Assembly (NCBI GenBank): GCA_012842575.1
Contig: DUSP01000144.1
Span: 1-38,474, forward strand
Length of the DNA stretch: 38,474 nt
Direction of reading: 5' to 3'
DNA from: Clostridia bacterium
GTDB lineage: Bacteria; Bacillota; Sulfobacillia; DUSP01
Shown piece by piece: positions 1 to 8,980 of the stretch (position 1 is its first letter; each line of letters starts with the position of its first letter). The notes beneath the pieces are model-generated. The model saw only the letters and a list, made by a program, of their open reading frames with translations, was not told the DNA's origin and searched no databases. A program made the position numbers and the translations under genes.

Positions 1-1742
1 CCTATGAAGGTGAGGTCGCTCTCGACGGTTTCGGGCGTAACCTTCGAGGGCAGGTAGTCGAGGTGCCTGTATGCGAAGGCCATGACTCTCAGGGCTTCCC
101 GCGCCATTTTGAGCCCCTTCTCGTGCACCGAGCGCCTCGCATTTTCGTCGAAGGGGAGGAGCTCGCCGCCGGGGCCGAGGTGCCACTTGATGAGGCCGTA
201 CAGGGACTCGGGAGCGCCCTTCACGAAGGCCACGTAGCCTTCTTCGATCCAGTCGTCGGCGGCACCGTCCACGCGGTGAGGCTTTGGGGTCCTGTGGATG
301 GTGGTCATCCTCTTGCGTTCGGAGTCGAAGGGGATCTCGGCCGCCCTGGGGTAGTCCTCGAGGAGGCGCTCTCGATCGAGGCCCGCCTTCCTGCCGAGGA
401 CGAGGAGCGCTCCCTCGGTGGGATCGCCCACCACGTCCCACCTGCCGCTTTCGCCCTCCAGTAGGGAGGCGTCGTTGTTGAGCACACAGGCGCGAAGGAG
501 GAGGCGAAGGCATGGGTCGCCGAGGGGCGAAACGGGTACGGACCCCTCATCTGTACTCCTCAAAAACTCGCCGCTCGGCTCGTATCCCGAACCCGTGACC
601 CGCACCGTATCCCCCCACACCCCGGGGAGGACCGCCACGGCCGTCATCTGGTTTTGTGTTATGGTGCCGGTCTTGTCTGAGCAGATGACGGTGGTGCTTC
701 CAAGGGTCTCTACGGCGGAGAGCCTCCTTATGATGGCGTGCCTTTCGACCATTTTGCCCACACCGATGGCGAGGACTATGGTCACCACCGCAGGGAGGCC
801 TTCCGGTATCGCGGCCACGGCGAGGCTAACGGAGGTGAGGAATATGTCGACGACCGCCATGCCCCTGAGGAGGCCCAGAACGAACACCGCCGCCGATACG
901 AGGATGAAGGCCACGCCCAGGGCTTTCCCGAGGCCCGCGAGATCCCTCTGGAGGGGGGTCTTCTCCCGTTTCGCGGCGCTCAGAGCCTCCGCTATCTCCC
1001 CCATGGCGGTCTTCATCCCCGTCCTCACCACGACGCCCCGGCCGCGACCGTACACGACCGCGGTCCCCATGAAGACGGAGTTCGATCTCTCCCCTAAGGA
1101 GGCGTCGGGGGCGAGGACGGCCTCCGCGTCCTTCTCGACGGGGAAAGACTCGCCCGTAAGGGGGGCTTCGTCCACCTTCAACGTCTTGGCCTCGAGGAGG
1201 CGAAGGTCGGCAGGGACCTTGTCCCCGGCAGAAAGGAGCACCAGGTCTCCGGGTACAAGGGAAGAGGCGGGTACGCTCCTTGACCTTCCGTCCCTTATGA
1301 CGGTGGCCTTCGGAGCGGACAGGTTCTTCAAGCGTTCCAGGGACTTTTCAGCCTTGGACTCTTGGACGATCCCGAGGAAGGCATTCAGTACGACTATTCC
1401 GATGATCACGAGGGAGTCCACGATTTCCCCTACGGCCGCCGAGATGACGCTGGCGGCGATGAGGATCAAGACCAGGAAGTCCCCGAGCTGCTCGGCGAGC
1501 CTCATGAGGAGGGTCTTTGGCGGGGCCTCGGCCAGTTCGTTAGGGCCAAAGCGCAAAAGGCGTGAGGAAGCCTCCGCCTCTGTCAATCCCGCCAGGGAAT
1601 GGGTATTGAGGTGTTCTAAGACCCGGTCGAGGGGGACGGAGTGCCAGGCGCTGACCGGCAACCCTTCGGCCTCATTGTGCCGTAGTTGTCGCGCTTCTCC
1701 TCTCTCACCGTGGCGATCCGCCATATTATGACAATCCGCCAT
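1..1742 (-). CDS. Cation-transporting P-type ATPase, SERCA/PMR1-like (3' part beyond window)
   Basis: N-terminal ~580 residues of a P-type ATPase; the gene continues off the left edge. Reading the minus strand I see, in order, a cation-ATPase N-terminal region (HLNTHSLAGLTEAEA), the actuator motif LTGES, the M4 motif AAIPEGLP, the phosphorylation motif ICSDKTGT (D356 counted from 1742) and the start of the nucleotide-binding domain with a KGAPE motif. PEGLP in M4 with no Cys-Pro-Cys and no heavy-metal-binding domain marks a type II (Ca2+ or related cation) pump, so it probably exports Ca2+ or Mn2+ across the membrane using ATP. Two in-frame ATG codons, 1742 and 1724, lie in a short duplication (ATGGCGGAT occurs twice, 18 bp apart); neither has a good ribosome site, so the start is uncertain. 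It lies about 200 bp downstream of the GH18 gene on the same strand. Ion specificity cannot be set because the M5-M8 ligands are outside the window. Confidence 0.9.
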   Translation of the reverse strand, partial: MADCHNMADRHGERGEARQLRHNEAEGLPVSAWHSVPLDRVLEHLNTHSLAGLTEAEASSRLLRFGPNELAEAPPKTLLMRLAEQLGDFLVLILIAASVISAAVGEIVDSLVIIGIVVLNAFLGIVQESKAEKSLERLKNLSAPKATVIRDGRSRSVPASSLVPGDLVLLSAGDKVPADLRLLEAKTLKVDEAPLTGESFPVEKDAEAVLAPDASLGERSNSVFMGTAVVYGRGRGVVVRTGMKTAMGEIAEALSAAKREKTPLQRDLAGLGKALGVAFILVSAAVFVLGLLRGMAVVDIFLTSVSLAVAAIPEGLPAVVTIVLAIGVGKMVERHAIIRRLSAVETLGSTTVICSDKTGTITQNQMTAVAVLPGVWGDTVRVTGSGYEPSGEFLRSTDEGSVPVSPLGDPCLRLLLRACVLNNDASLLEGESGRWDVVGDPTEGALLVLGRKAGLDRERLLEDYPRAAEIPFDSERKRMTTIHRTPKPHRVDGAADDWIEEGYVAFVKGAPESLYGLIKWHLGPGGELLPFDENARRSVHEKGLKMAREALRVMAFAYRHLDYLPSKVTPETVESDLTFI

Positions 1743-1944
1743 ATCGCCACGATATGTGAAGTCGGTTGGATCCTTCTTGTCCAGGGAGGCCCCGCGTGAC
1801 GTTGCCGAGTCCCCTTTAAGTGCCAAAACCGGTCCCTGTCTTTCTTCTACCCACGCTTGTCCGCGCTCAAGGTTTATGCGCGCTCGGACTTTTATCCACT
1901 ATCCACGCTTACTTTTATTCACGCTCAGAGCGACTAAAGCGACT

Positions 1945-3084
1945 CTAGTATTTGCTCAAAAGCCTCCACAACCCCGGATCCTCGAGGCCGAGCCTCCAGA
2001 CCGCCACTCCCCCTAACCCGAATTTCCGTGCCAGGGCTATCTTGAAGGCGGCGCTGTATTTGTTCTCGAAGTACACTGTGTGTTCTTGGGTGCCGCGCCA
2101 GTATTTGAAATATGGGACTTGCGCCCAGTCGTCCCAAATTATCGTCGCTCCGGAAGATCTGGCAACCTCGGCTAGGTAAGGTGCACCGAGCATGCGGCCC
2201 ATTCCCACTGCCTTGCCGTTAGAGGTAGGCCAGTCATATCCGTATGCGGCAAGACCGAGGAGTATACGGTCGGGCGAAATGGCCCTCGTGGCGTATTTTA
2301 ACACGCTTTGGACCCAAGTAAAAGATGCTATCGGTCCCGGATCTCCACCGACCCAATGTTCGTCATAGGCCATGATGACTACCTTGTCGGCAATCCGTCC
2401 GATCCTGGCGTAGTCGAAGGCCCCGGTCCACTGGTCTTTGGGTGCATCGTACGTCTTCCCGGGCATGCATACCGTCAGGAGCTTCCCGCTGCCACGCATT
2501 TTCTGGGCGAGCTCCGCCAGGAAGGCGACGTATTCATCTCTCAGGGCCGGATCGATGTTTTCGAGGTCCACGTTCACTCCGTCATATCCGTACTCCTTTA
2601 GGATCCACACTATGCTGCCGCTGGCCGCACCCCGGGTGTTGGGGTCCGCCAAGATGTCAGAAGCCACCTGGCGTGAAAAGCCCCCGCCTATGAAGTTATG
2701 AACCACTGCCAGTACCTTAAGGCCGTTTTTCCTTGCGAGTCTCATGAGGGAAGCGTCGGGCTTCCCTCCGATAAGCCCCCGTCCGTTAATGGGGTGAAGG
2801 AAGGCCGCAACCGCGTCAATGGCGCCACTGCCGGCGTCGGTAGAGAGGGATGCATAGGCGGCCCGGTCGTAAGGAGAGTCTGAGGCATAATAGGCCAACA
2901 CCGCGAAGCGATCCTTATCCTGGTACGTCATCCCGGAGGAACCGGTGCGCGAGGCAGTAACGAGACCACCGACGACCAGGATCGAGCACAGACTCATTAT
3001 CATGCATAAACCCATTATGAAACCCGTTATGACGGCACCGGTTTTCAGCGGCAGTCGACGCAGTGTTTTGCACCCCTTCGCCAT
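1945..3084 (-). CDS. Membrane-anchored glycoside hydrolase family 18 protein (SleL/YaaH-like)
   Basis: 379 residues. An N-terminal hydrophobic segment (about residues 17-43) follows a basic stretch, so the protein is anchored in or exported across the membrane. The catalytic motif DGVNVDLEN (168-176) is the GH18 active site with the catalytic Glu at 175; the middle Asp of the chitinase DGxDxDxE motif is Asn, as in the spore-cortex N-acetylglucosaminidases SleL/YaaH. Other GH18 strand motifs are visible (LAYYASDSP, IMAYDEHW, LGLAAYGYDW). Inferred role: hydrolysis of a GlcNAc-containing wall or cortex polymer, perhaps in germination. No LysM domain is present, unlike many family members. ATG 3084 has no convincing ribosome site and could be off by a few codons. 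The next gene upstream (aldo/keto reductase) is divergent. Confidence 0.85.
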   Translation of the reverse strand: MAKGCKTLRRLPLKTGAVITGFIMGLCMIMSLCSILVVGGLVTASRTGSSGMTYQDKDRFAVLAYYASDSPYDRAAYASLSTDAGSGAIDAVAAFLHPINGRGLIGGKPDASLMRLARKNGLKVLAVVHNFIGGGFSRQVASDILADPNTRGAASGSIVWILKEYGYDGVNVDLENIDPALRDEYVAFLAELAQKMRGSGKLLTVCMPGKTYDAPKDQWTGAFDYARIGRIADKVVIMAYDEHWVGGDPGPIASFTWVQSVLKYATRAISPDRILLGLAAYGYDWPTSNGKAVGMGRMLGAPYLAEVARSSGATIIWDDWAQVPYFKYWRGTQEHTVYFENKYSAAFKIALARKFGLGGVAVWRLGLEDPGLWRLLSKY

Positions 3085-3286
3085 GTGATGGTATGGGTTC
3101 GTCGGTATCGGCTCGTCGCCACTTCAAGGAACTTCCTGAGAACCCTTTATTACCTGTTATGGTGTGACGTGTCGATTTTACATGGTTTTCCCACGTATTC
3201 CAAATGCCCCTACGGCTGAAAAGCGGGCAGGTGCATTCGGGTTTGATGGTTTATGTAAACACCCTCGTGGACCCGCCGATTTTGGT

Positions 3287-3315
3287 TTGGCTTTAGCCGT
3301 TAAAGGGGATATAGT
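3287..3315 (+). promoter_or_regulatory. Predicted sigma-A-type promoter for the 3403-8459 gene run
   Basis: TTGGCT (3287-3292), a 17-bp spacer and TATAGT (3310-3315), about 90 bp before the TTG start at 3403, in an A/T-rich part of the 318-bp divergent spacer 3085-3402. Nothing else was recognised in that spacer. Prediction from sequence only. Confidence 0.45.
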
Positions 3316-3402
3316 TATATATGGTAAAAAGACTTTCCAAGGGAAGAGCTTTTTGAGGGAAAAGCCTCCAAAAGGCCGGTCGACAATAGCGGGGGGATCT
3401 CG

Positions 3403-4437
3403 TTGCAAAAAAGGCGACTTGGCAGAACTGAGTTAATCGTCCCCATCTTGGGTTTCGGAGGCATTCCGATTGGCGAAAGATGCACCGCCGAAGAAGCAGA
3501 ACGCACTTTGCGCGCCGCCCTCGAAGAAGGTATAGTGTTCTACGATACCGCACGGGCGTATAAGGAAAGCGAAGCCAGGATCGGTAAGGCTTTTAAAAAA
3601 GTCCGGGAAAAAGTCATACTGGCAACAAAAAGCAGAGAAAGGACGCAATCCGCTATCTTACGCGAGATCGACGCAAGCCTGAGCGACCTCGCCACCGACT
3701 ACATCGATCTGTATCAGCTCCACGCGGTAGACAGCGAAGACGACCTGGAGGCGGTTTTGAGTGAGGACGGCGCTCTCCAGGGACTGAAGCGCGCCCGACA
3801 AAGGGGCAAAATCCGCTTCATCGGCGTGACGGGGCATAACCCGGAGATCCTGATCAAGGCATGTAAGACCGGCGAATTCGACACCGTGCAGGTTCCCGTA
3901 AACATCTTAGATCGCTTCATATTCCGCCCCGAAGAAGCGCTTTTGCCGACCGCGCGGTCTATGGACATGGGAGTAATCGCCATGAAGCCCCTCGCCGGCG
4001 GAACCATCAAAGAGCTGGATCTTGCCTTGAGGTATACCTTGAGTCAGGATATCGATGTCGCCATTCCCGGAATGGGTTCGATAAAGGAGGTCTTGGATAA
4101 CGTCGGAGTAGCCCGGCGGTTCGAACCCCTCGATGAGGCAAGTTTTGATCGACTCCTGAAAGAGGCGAAGGCCCTGGGCACCGAAGTATGCCGTCAGTGC
4201 GGGTATTGCCAGCCCTGCCCTCAAGGCATTGAAATCAGAGAGGTCTTTAGACTGGAAGGGATGTTCGACCGATACGAACAAAAAGAGCCGGCACGCGTCG
4301 GATTCAGAAACCTCATCGATTCCGGCTCTAATCCCGCGGAATGCGCCGAGTGCGGTGAATGCGAACAAAGGTGCCCGTACCACCTCCCAATCAGGAGGAA
4401 ACTGAAGAAAGCCGTAGAGAAGTTTCTGAGGGCATAG
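3403..4437 (+). CDS. Aldo/keto reductase with C-terminal ferredoxin-like Fe-S domain
   Basis: 344 residues. The N-terminal ~260 residues form an aldo/keto reductase barrel with the catalytic tetrad visible: D48 and Y53 (FYDTARAY), K76 (ATKS) and H107 (YQLH). The tail carries two cysteine clusters, CRQCGYCQPCPQG and CAECGECEQRCP, resembling a [4Fe-4S]-binding segment; this architecture is a common clostridial AKR subfamily of unknown substrate. Probably a cytosolic NAD(P)-linked carbonyl reductase whose flavin/Fe-S coupling is not established. The TTG start at 3403 follows a G-rich stretch (GGGGGGAT), and the conserved RRLGRTEL start of the family lies right after it. A class IV aminotransferase gene follows in the same direction after about 135 bp. 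Confidence 0.9.
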   Translation: MQKRRLGRTELIVPILGFGGIPIGERCTAEEAERTLRAALEEGIVFYDTARAYKESEARIGKAFKKVREKVILATKSRERTQSAILREIDASLSDLATDYIDLYQLHAVDSEDDLEAVLSEDGALQGLKRARQRGKIRFIGVTGHNPEILIKACKTGEFDTVQVPVNILDRFIFRPEEALLPTARSMDMGVIAMKPLAGGTIKELDLALRYTLSQDIDVAIPGMGSIKEVLDNVGVARRFEPLDEASFDRLLKEAKALGTEVCRQCGYCQPCPQGIEIREVFRLEGMFDRYEQKEPARVGFRNLIDSGSNPAECAECGECEQRCPYHLPIRRKLKKAVEKFLRA

Positions 4438-4572
4438 GCGAACTCCCCGAGGGTATGGGCGTCAAAAGCCAACGGAAAATATTCCGCTATGTTCGCGAGT
4501 TTTTCTGGACGCTTTCTGACATAAGCATTGAAATGCCGAGAAGAAATTCCACATGGAGAGGAGCTCGACGAA

Positions 4573-5739
4573 ATGACGGCTGGTTTGTCAGATGTTCAGT
4601 TGTCGGATGGTCAAATGAAGTTCTCCAAAATGCGGGCCTCGGAGTCGTCCTCATCCCCGATCTACTATTTGAACGGTATCGTGACCACAGGCGAACCGCC
4701 TGCGGTTTCCGTGGAAGACCGGGGTTTTTTCTTCGGAGACGGCATATATGAAGTCATCAGAGTTTATGACGGTAAGCCCTTCTGCCTGCCACAACACCTG
4801 GAGCGACTTCAAAAGAGCGCGAGGGCCGTCGAGCTCGATCTCGACGCTGAACCCCAGCGCCTGTCTCCGACGGCGTTGACTGCCTTGATAAGCGACTTAA
4901 TACGCCAGGGAGGATTTGGTGACGCCAGCATCTACCTTCAACTGACGAGGGGGCAAGCTCCCCGAAACCACGTATACCCCCCTAAAGGTACGCCGCCGAC
5001 TCTATACATCACCATCAAACCGACACCACGACAGCCCGCCGAGATTCTCCAAAACGGGATACGCTGCATAACTGTGGAGGACCTGAGATGGTGGAGGTGT
5101 GACGTCAAGACCTTAAATCTGCTATACAACGTAATGGCCCGCAACAAAGCCACCGAGTATGGCGCGTATGAGGCCATACTCTATAGGGTATTCCCCGTCA
5201 TGAGGAGGCCTCACCCGTCCAGCAAGAGGACATCGGCGGAAGACCGGCTCGTCCAAACCCCTACCGAATGCACTTTTGGCCTTCCAGAGATTCGGATCGC
5301 CCCTGTCCCCATAAACGAATCAAGGGGGAACGGTTGCTGGGGCAGGATGCTCGGGTCGCAGGAAAAGATGCTCGAGTCACAAGGAAACCCACTTGCAGAC
5401 CATTATACCGAGGTAACCGAAGCCAGTTCTGCCAACATCTTTGCAGTGGTGGATGGGAAACTGATTACCCATCCTGCCGATAACCTCATACTCCATGGGG
5501 TAGTGCGCCAGACGGTCATCGAGCTTTGCAGACGCAACGGTATAGAAGTAGTCGAGCGACCCTTCGGCCTCGCCGAACTGGCTCGAGCATCAGAGGCTTT
5601 TCTTACGGGAACTATTCTCGAGATAGCGCCCGTGGTGAATATCGACGGTAAGCCCGTAGCGAACGGTATGCCCGGACCTATAACCCTCGCAGTCGCACAC
5701 CTTTATAAAGAATCATACGAACGAGGCTTTGCATTTTAG
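4573..5739 (+). CDS. Class IV aminotransferase, D-amino-acid-transaminase-like, with a ~70-residue insertion
   Basis: 388 residues from ATG 4573, which has GGAGAGGAG 9 nt upstream; a TTG at 4528 would add 15 residues without a better site. Fold-type IV PLP enzyme. Visible motifs are DRGFFFGDGIYE, RGQAPRNH, WWRCDVKTLNLL (the Lys of DVKTLN is the PLP lysine), YEAIL, EASSANIF and THPADNLILHG. RGxAPRxH and RWxRCDxK point to D-amino-acid transaminase (Dat), which makes D-Glu/D-Ala for peptidoglycan, rather than IlvE, although ilvBN is nearby. Between YEAILYR and TEVTEASS, where Dat has only a few residues, there is about 70 residues of unrelated sequence (DNA about 5191-5409) that ends in a 21-bp tandem duplication (GRMLGSQEK/KMLESQGN). 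The enzyme could still fold if the insertion is a surface loop. The SDR gene follows 79 bp later. Confidence 0.87.
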   Translation: MTAGLSDVQLSDGQMKFSKMRASESSSSPIYYLNGIVTTGEPPAVSVEDRGFFFGDGIYEVIRVYDGKPFCLPQHLERLQKSARAVELDLDAEPQRLSPTALTALISDLIRQGGFGDASIYLQLTRGQAPRNHVYPPKGTPPTLYITIKPTPRQPAEILQNGIRCITVEDLRWWRCDVKTLNLLYNVMARNKATEYGAYEAILYRVFPVMRRPHPSSKRTSAEDRLVQTPTECTFGLPEIRIAPVPINESRGNGCWGRMLGSQEKMLESQGNPLADHYTEVTEASSANIFAVVDGKLITHPADNLILHGVVRQTVIELCRRNGIEVVERPFGLAELARASEAFLTGTILEIAPVVNIDGKPVANGMPGPITLAVAHLYKESYERGFAF

Positions 5740-5818
5740 TCTTCCCCTTTGGGAAACCTTCGAAAAGAGGCGTTCACCGAGGTATTCGAGGTATTCGCTT
5801 GCTTAAGAGGAAGTCACT

Positions 5819-6619
5819 TTGGGGGGCGGGGGGGTTAGTGTGCCGGTCAGGATAACGAGGGATCTATTCGGTCTCGACGGTAAAGTGGCCATCGTAACCG
5901 GCGGCAGCCGGGGCATAGGCAAGGCCGCAGCAAAGGGACTCGCCGTTTTCGGAGCCGACGTGGCCATACTGGGAAGAAGCCCCAAGACCGAAGAAACGGT
6001 TTCGGAGATACAAGCCTTGGGGCGGAGGGCGATTTTCATTCCCACGGATGTTGGAGACGTCGACCAGGCAAGGTCAGGTGTCGAGCGGGTGGTCCGGGAA
6101 TTCGGTACGGTAGATATCCTGGTGAACAATGCCGGTATCGCCAGCGTGGCACCCGCCGAAGAGGTCACCCCTGAAGAATGGGATTCTATAATGGCCGTTA
6201 ACCTTCGCGGGATGTTCTTTATGGCGCAGGCCGTAGCAAAAGTCCTCATTTCCCAGAGAAAACCCGGGCGGATCATCAACATAGGCAGTATATACGGGAT
6301 CGTGGGTAGCGAAATCGGCGCAAGCATCTACCACGCCACCAAGGGAGGGATCGTCAACCTCACCCGCGCCCTCGCCTGCGAGTGGGCACGTTACGGGATT
6401 CTCGTAAACTGTATCGGCCCGGGCTTCATAGTCACGGATATGACTCAGGGAGTCCGCGAAGATCCCGGTCTTAAGCGCGCAATCGAGAACCGGCACGCCT
6501 TGAAACGGTTTGGTACTCCCGAAGAGATCGTCGGCGCAGTGGTGTTCCTGGCGAGCGACGCTTCTACTTTCGTCACCGGCGAGAATCTCTTCGTCGATGG
6601 GGGTTACACCGCCTGGTAA
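5819..6619 (+). CDS. Short-chain dehydrogenase/reductase (SDR)
   Basis: 266 residues, the usual length for classical SDRs. Cofactor motif TGGSRGIGKA, structural NNAG, catalytic Ser in NIGSIYG, YHATK (YxxxK) and the C-terminal VTGENLFVDGG are all present, so it should be an active cytosolic NAD(P)-dependent oxidoreductase of the 3-oxoacyl-ACP reductase/gluconate 5-dehydrogenase type. Substrate unknown. Two starts are possible: TTG 5819 with AAGAGGAAG 5 nt upstream, or GTG 5840 just after a G6-C-G7 tract. If 5819 is used, the G tract is coding (GGGG). Same orientation as the upstream aminotransferase and the downstream permease. Confidence 0.88.
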   Translation: MGGGGVSVPVRITRDLFGLDGKVAIVTGGSRGIGKAAAKGLAVFGADVAILGRSPKTEETVSEIQALGRRAIFIPTDVGDVDQARSGVERVVREFGTVDILVNNAGIASVAPAEEVTPEEWDSIMAVNLRGMFFMAQAVAKVLISQRKPGRIINIGSIYGIVGSEIGASIYHATKGGIVNLTRALACEWARYGILVNCIGPGFIVTDMTQGVREDPGLKRAIENRHALKRFGTPEEIVGAVVFLASDASTFVTGENLFVDGGYTAW

Positions 6620-6842
6620 AGTTAGGGGTTGACGAAGAACGATCGAGTGGCCCCCAAATCACCCATGAGGCTGGGTATGGGGCGAGACTGGCCTGGCCAC
6701 CTTCTGCATTGAGCGTCCTTATTAACCTACGAGACCGGATTGAGGATGGAAAGGACTTCTCGCCTGCCCGCGCCAGCCAGTACCTGGATTTTGCCTATGA
6801 GACCGTATATGAGGGTTAGAAAGGGAAGGCGATGCGCAGGGT
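6620..6842. other. Intergenic spacer without recognised gene
   Basis: 223 bp between the SDR and permease genes. No convincing promoter, terminator or RNA element was found. It holds two related short segments beginning CCTACGAGACCG and CCTATGAGACCG about 70 bp apart, one more example of the local micro-duplications in this window. Confidence 0.4.
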
Positions 6843-8459
6843 TTGAAGGAAAGCTCGTCCTCAACTAATTTGACCTCCCCAGATAACGCAACCTCCTCAA
6901 ACCGCGGCCTGCGGCGCGGCCTCAAAGCCCGCCACCTCGCCATGATATCCATCGGTGGAGTGATCGGGGTGGGCATGTTCCTGGGAAGCGGCGCTACTGT
7001 GCGCCTCGGGGGACCAGGGGTGGTTTTCTCTTATTTACTCGGCGGCGTCATAATGATGCTGGTCATGGTCGCCCTCGGAGAAATGTCCGTCGCTTACCCG
7101 GTCGCCGGCTCGTTTCGAACCTATGCCGCCGAATTTCTTCACCCCTACTTCGGCTTTACCGTGGGTTGGATATATTGGCTTTCGTGGCTCGTCGTCATGT
7201 CGGCAGAAATAGTCGCCGCTACGACCTATATGTCCTTTTGGTTCCCTCGTGGCATGACGTGGATCTTTGGGCTTTTATTCGCCCTGGCCATGACCGTGGT
7301 AAACGTGAGGTCAGTGGAGTCATTCGGCGAATTCGAGTTTTGGTTTAGCCTCATCAAAGTCATGGCCATCCTGGCGTTCATAGCCGTAGGCGCCATGGCC
7401 ATTTTGGGAATAGTGATAAAGCCTGCACTAGGTCTTTCCAATTACACCGGGTACGGCGGGTTCTTTCCCAACGGGTTGAGGGGGGTCTTCCTGGCCATGG
7501 TCATGGTGATGGTGGCTTACGGCGGCACAGAGGTAATCGGAGTGGCGGCGGCCGAGACCCGGGATCCCGAGAAAAACGTGCCCAAGGCGATTAACGGTAT
7601 CGTGGCAAGAACCCTCATCCTCTACGTGGGTTCGATGACGATCCTCGTGGGGACCATTCCGTGGATGAGGGTAGGTTTAGGGGGAAGCCCATTCGTCAAG
7701 GTATTCACCCTACTCGGGATCCCTGCCGCCCCCCACATCATGAACCTGGTGGTGATCTCGGCGGCGCTTTCCTCCATGAACAGCGGTTTATACACGAGCT
7801 CGAGGATGCTATATTCCCTGGCCGAAGTGGGTTTTGCCCCAAGGGCTCTTGCGGTAACAAATCCCAAGACTAAGGTCCCGGCAAGATGCGTCCTCATATC
7901 GACGGCATCGCTTTACCTGGGCGTCCTGGCATACCACCTTTCACCGGCAGGCGCGTTCCTATACATCACTGGTATAGCGGCTTTTGGATTCCTCTTTTCG
8001 TGGTTGGTCATATCCCTCTCCCACATATACTTCAGGCGTTCTTTTGTTAAAACCCACGGTGTCAAAGCGCTTAAGTACAAGATGCCGGGTTACCCTTACA
8101 CTTCATGGTTCGCGCTGGGCGCCATGGTCGTGATCATCGCCACTCTGTGGTTCATCCCCCAACAAAGAGCCGGGCTCCTCTCCGGTCTTGTCCTGCTCGC
8201 CGGGGTGAGCGCTTATTGGCTTTTTCTCACGCGGGAACATACCCTCGCCGGCGGAAGGGTCCCCGCGCCGTTGGCTTGGCTCGAGCGGGCGGGAAGACCT
8301 GGTCCGGTGCTTGGACAGAATATGCTCCTTCGGAGAGAAGGGTCAAGGGAAACGCTCGAGACCCCCGGAGACCTCCCTCCCGTGGCATTCAGCGCACTCG
8401 GTCTCGCTTCATTTTACGGGCTCGAAGATGAACTCGAAGATAGGTCGACCGGCTTTTAA
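6843..8459 (+). CDS. Amino-acid permease, APC superfamily (AAT-like)
   Basis: 538 residues with about 12 hydrophobic segments. The N-terminal signature RGLKARHLAMISIGGVIGVG and FLGSGATV, followed by YPVAGSFRTYA and the YGGTEVIGVAAAETRDP segment, is typical of the AAT family (GabP, AroP, ProY and LysP relatives), which import amino acids by proton symport at the cytoplasmic membrane. The last ~60 residues after the final membrane segment are hydrophilic and less conserved. TTG 6843 gives an N-terminus of the right length; the downstream ATG would remove conserved RHLAM. The stop overlaps the convergent ilvN stop. It follows an aminotransferase and an SDR, so a role in amino-acid uptake for catabolism or D-amino-acid metabolism is possible. 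Substrate not predictable. Confidence 0.88.
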   Translation: MKESSSSTNLTSPDNATSSNRGLRRGLKARHLAMISIGGVIGVGMFLGSGATVRLGGPGVVFSYLLGGVIMMLVMVALGEMSVAYPVAGSFRTYAAEFLHPYFGFTVGWIYWLSWLVVMSAEIVAATTYMSFWFPRGMTWIFGLLFALAMTVVNVRSVESFGEFEFWFSLIKVMAILAFIAVGAMAILGIVIKPALGLSNYTGYGGFFPNGLRGVFLAMVMVMVAYGGTEVIGVAAAETRDPEKNVPKAINGIVARTLILYVGSMTILVGTIPWMRVGLGGSPFVKVFTLLGIPAAPHIMNLVVISAALSSMNSGLYTSSRMLYSLAEVGFAPRALAVTNPKTKVPARCVLISTASLYLGVLAYHLSPAGAFLYITGIAAFGFLFSWLVISLSHIYFRRSFVKTHGVKALKYKMPGYPYTSWFALGAMVVIIATLWFIPQQRAGLLSGLVLLAGVSAYWLFLTREHTLAGGRVPAPLAWLERAGRPGPVLGQNMLLRREGSRETLETPGDLPPVAFSALGLASFYGLEDELEDRSTGF

Positions 8460-8965
8460 GTACTTGCCTTCGCCGGCACAGGCCCCCGTCCAAGCGTTAT
8501 ACGCCCCGTCCGGGCCAGCTCTATGATGCCGTAGTCTTTGAGGATGTCGAGTAAGGCGTCTATTTTGGTTTCCTCTCCGCTCATTTCGATGACGAGGGCT
8601 TCCTTATGGACGTCTACGATTTTCGCCCTGAAGATTTCCACGATATCGATAATGCTGCGACGCCGTTCTTCGGGTGCCGCTACCTTGATCAGAGCGAGTT
8701 CCCTGTGAACGCAGTTGCCGGAAGTCATATCCGCTATCTTTATGACGTCTACCAGCTTCCCGAGCTGGCTCGTCACCTGTCCCAAGGTGTCTTCATTCCC
8801 CCTGACGACCAGGGTGATTCTGGTGACGTCAGGCTCCTCCGTCGGCCCGGCCGCGATGCTCTCGATGTTAAAGGCCCGGCGGCTCAAAAGTCCCGATATC
8901 CTCGCCAAAACCCCGGGCCTGTTTTCGACCAGTACCGCAAGGGTGTGGATGGTTTCGGAATTCAT
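8456..8965 (-). CDS. ilvN: Acetolactate synthase, small regulatory subunit
   Basis: 169 residues, the standard IlvN/IlvH length. The N-terminal ACT domain reads HTLAVLVENRPGVLARISGL and then RRAFNIESI; the C-terminal half has the family motif RELALIKV. It binds the large subunit IlvB, raises activity and confers valine feedback inhibition in branched-chain amino-acid synthesis. ATG 8965 has GAGGTGA 10 nt upstream, inside the 3' end of ilvB; the spacing to ilvB is only 15 bp, so the two are co-transcribed and controlled by the T-box leader at 10842-11149. Its stop codon overlaps the stop of the convergent permease gene (TTAA shared). Confidence 0.95.
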   Translation of the reverse strand: MNSETIHTLAVLVENRPGVLARISGLLSRRAFNIESIAAGPTEEPDVTRITLVVRGNEDTLGQVTSQLGKLVDVIKIADMTSGNCVHRELALIKVAAPEERRRSIIDIVEIFRAKIVDVHKEALVIEMSGEETKIDALLDILKDYGIIELARTGRITLGRGPVPAKAST

Positions 8966-8980
8966 CGTCTTTACTTCACC

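Noticed and set aside
418-1731. 437-codon plus-strand ORF
   Set aside because: It is antisense to the P-type ATPase, whose minus-strand translation contains all family motifs (TGES, PEGLP, DKTGT). The plus reading is low-complexity Ser/Arg/Thr without homology features.
3907-4383. 158-codon minus-strand ORF
   Set aside because: Antisense to the aldo/keto reductase, which has its catalytic tetrad and Fe-S cysteines on the plus strand.
4573-5739. Branched-chain aminotransferase IlvE, suggested by nearby ilvBN
   Set aside because: RGxAPRxH and RWxRCDxK motifs and the THPADNLILHG segment match D-amino-acid transaminase better; ilvBN is on the opposite strand under separate T-box control.
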